Shown: positions 62,578 to 64,000 of the stretch, in pieces
How the letters are laid out: each line of letters starts with the position of its first letter
Numbering within the stretch: the stretch's first letter is position 1
NCBI GenBank assembly: GCA_021769965.1
Contig: JAETRU010000003.1
Location: 78,828 to 142,827, forward strand
Direction: 5' to 3'
DNA: 64,000 nt
Source of the DNA: Eubacterium sp.
Lineage (GTDB): Bacteria; Bacillota; Clostridia; Peptostreptococcales; Anaerovoracaceae
Translations under genes and position numbers: made by a program
Notes under the pieces: generated by a model
Told to the model about the DNA's origin: nothing
Seen by the model: only the letters and a program-made list of their open reading frames with translations
Database searches by the model: none

Positions 62578-63387
62578 TTAATACGGACAGACGCATTTCG
62601 TCCGTATCAGGACGTCACTGATCTCACGGGCGGTATCCTTCAGCTGCGTGGTGATCGCATCCACGTCCTGCGTAAACAGACGTGACTTTGGAGCTGTAAT
62701 ACCGATGTTCGCGTTGATCTGGCCAGTATGGTTAAAAAGAGGAACACTGATGCAGAACAGGCCGTATTCATTCTCTTCATCATCGTAAGCGAGACCTTTT
62801 TCCAGGATCTGGACCTGTTCTTTCTTGAAGTCCTCGTAGGTTATGATCGTATTGTAGGTCAGCTTTTTTAAGTCAGGATTCTCAAAATACTGTTTTAATT
62901 TCTCATCGGGCCAGGTTGAGAGAAAGAGCTTTCCCGCGGCAGAACAATACAGCATCGGAAAAGGCAGCAGATTAGACGTCAGGGCAGATTCCTCGCCGCG
63001 GCAGGATACCAGCGACAGGCAGTGATTCTGATAAAGAACGCTCAGACCGGTGGCTTCTCCGATGGTAGAAGCGAGAGACTGAAGAAACGGCTGCGCGATT
63101 GAAGGAATCGAAAGACGTGTTTTTACTGCTTCACTGTAGTAAATAAACTTGAGCCCGAGACGATAGCAGCCTGTAGAAGGAACTTTTTCGATCAGTTCGT
63201 ATTTTTCCAGAGACTGCAGAATTCTGTGCAGTGTTGCCTTGGGCAGATTCAGCTTTTTCTGGATGTCGATAAAAGTGCTCTCCTCCTCAAAAATACAATC
63301 AATGACACTGAGCGTTTTGTCAATGGAATTGGAAAATTCTTTAGTTTTCGTATCAGGCGTATGCGGGTCCTGTTTCAAGTCTTTCAC
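62578..63387 (-). CDS. IclR family regulator
   Basis: SIDKTLSVIDCIFEEESTFIDIQKKLNLPKATLHRILQSLEKYELIEK; C-terminal ligand domain. Confidence 0.92.
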   Translation of the reverse strand: MKDLKQDPHTPDTKTKEFSNSIDKTLSVIDCIFEEESTFIDIQKKLNLPKATLHRILQSLEKYELIEKVPSTGCYRLGLKFIYYSEAVKTRLSIPSIAQPFLQSLASTIGEATGLSVLYQNHCLSLVSCRGEESALTSNLLPFPMLYCSAAGKLFLSTWPDEKLKQYFENPDLKKLTYNTIITYEDFKKEQVQILEKGLAYDDEENEYGLFCISVPLFNHTGQINANIGITAPKSRLFTQDVDAITTQLKDTAREISDVLIRTKCVCPY

Positions 63388-63514
63388 CTCAATTAATTTT
63401 TAATATAATGCAGTATTTATTTTAACAAGGAAACCGGGGTATGTCAAATCTGCGGGCTGCAAAATGCCGCAAAATAAAAATACATGATATTTAATAAAAA
63501 TTCATGATTTTGTA

Positions 63515-63573
63515 TTGACAAATTTCTGAAAATGGGTTAATATGATACAAAAGAAAAATGGAACTGAGTTCCA
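63515..63573 (+). promoter_or_regulatory. promoter with IclR-type operator
   Basis: TTGACA (63515-63520), 17-nt spacer, TAATAT (63538-63543), then TGGAACTGAGTTCCA (63559-63573). Confidence 0.75.
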
Positions 63574-63590
63574 AAATAGGAGGAACAACT

Positions 63591-64000
63591 ATGAAAGCAA
63601 GAACAAAAAAAGGAATTGCTCTTTTGCTGATTTGTATGTTAGCTTTGGCTTCTCTGACTGGCTGCGGCGGTGGCGGAGATGATACTGAAGCAAGAACAGA
63701 CCTTAACTGGGCATTATCAGCAGAACCAAACTCTCTGGATCCTATGGCAATCGCTATGATGAGCACATTTACCGTTACATATGCAATCTACGATAATCTG
63801 GTAGAGGCAAATGAAAACGGTGAATATGTAGAATCACTGGCAGAAAGCTATGAGATTTCCGACGACGAGATGGAATATACCTTTAAACTTCGTCAGGGTG
63901 TAAAGTTCCATAACGGAACAGAAATGACTGCTGACGACGTAGTATACTCCATCAACAGAACCATCGAAAAAGGCTGGGCAGCTGATATGACTGCAGCCAT
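63591..64000 (+). CDS. peptide/nickel-type ABC transporter substrate-binding lipoprotein (partial)
   Basis: Lipobox LASLTGC; DLNWALSAEPNSLDPMAIAM...YTFKLRQGVKFHNGTEMTADDVVYSINR. Open at the right edge. Confidence 0.93.
   Translation, partial: MKARTKKGIALLLICMLALASLTGCGGGGDDTEARTDLNWALSAEPNSLDPMAIAMMSTFTVTYAIYDNLVEANENGEYVESLAESYEISDDEMEYTFKLRQGVKFHNGTEMTADDVVYSINRTIEKGWAADMTAA

Overview
The window looks like a chromosomal segment of an anaerobic, probably gut-associated, Clostridia-type bacterium. It is mostly housekeeping and catabolic genes. In order: aroB (partial, minus strand); DUF218; class V aminotransferase; TetR with an RND permease; a monomeric [FeFe] hydrogenase; a THF-riboswitch-controlled folT/5-FCL operon with rsmJ; an MFS/MocR/AbgA-like locus; M20 peptidases; alr and a VanX-like D,D-dipeptidase; brnQ-type carrier; bile-salt-hydrolase-like enzyme; ABC exporter pair; a sigma-54 activator/dipeptidase locus and a sigma-54 promoter in front of a Gate-domain transporter pair with ldcA; lysA and dapF; DeoR with gap; CofE-like protein; rnhA; rlmH; the whole atpBEFHAGDC operon; RraA/aminotransferase/NhaC; and several regulators with a peptide SBP at the right edge. 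The least explained signals are: (1) three intergenic tandem arrays of inverted repeats with the same architecture (37-38 bp palindromic unit, 62-63 bp period) but different arm sequences per locus; (2) a 102-nt in-frame palindromic insertion in atpG bounded by 19-bp direct repeats, at the position of the chloroplast gamma regulatory insertion; (3) a long attenuator-like leader before the ATP synthase operon; (4) two sigma-54 promoters consistent with a small muropeptide/dipeptide regulon; (5) a 41-codon ORF that looks like an Rpn/PD-(D/E)XK transposase gene reduced to its two ends. All calls come from reading the sequence and the supplied ORFs; no database search was run.
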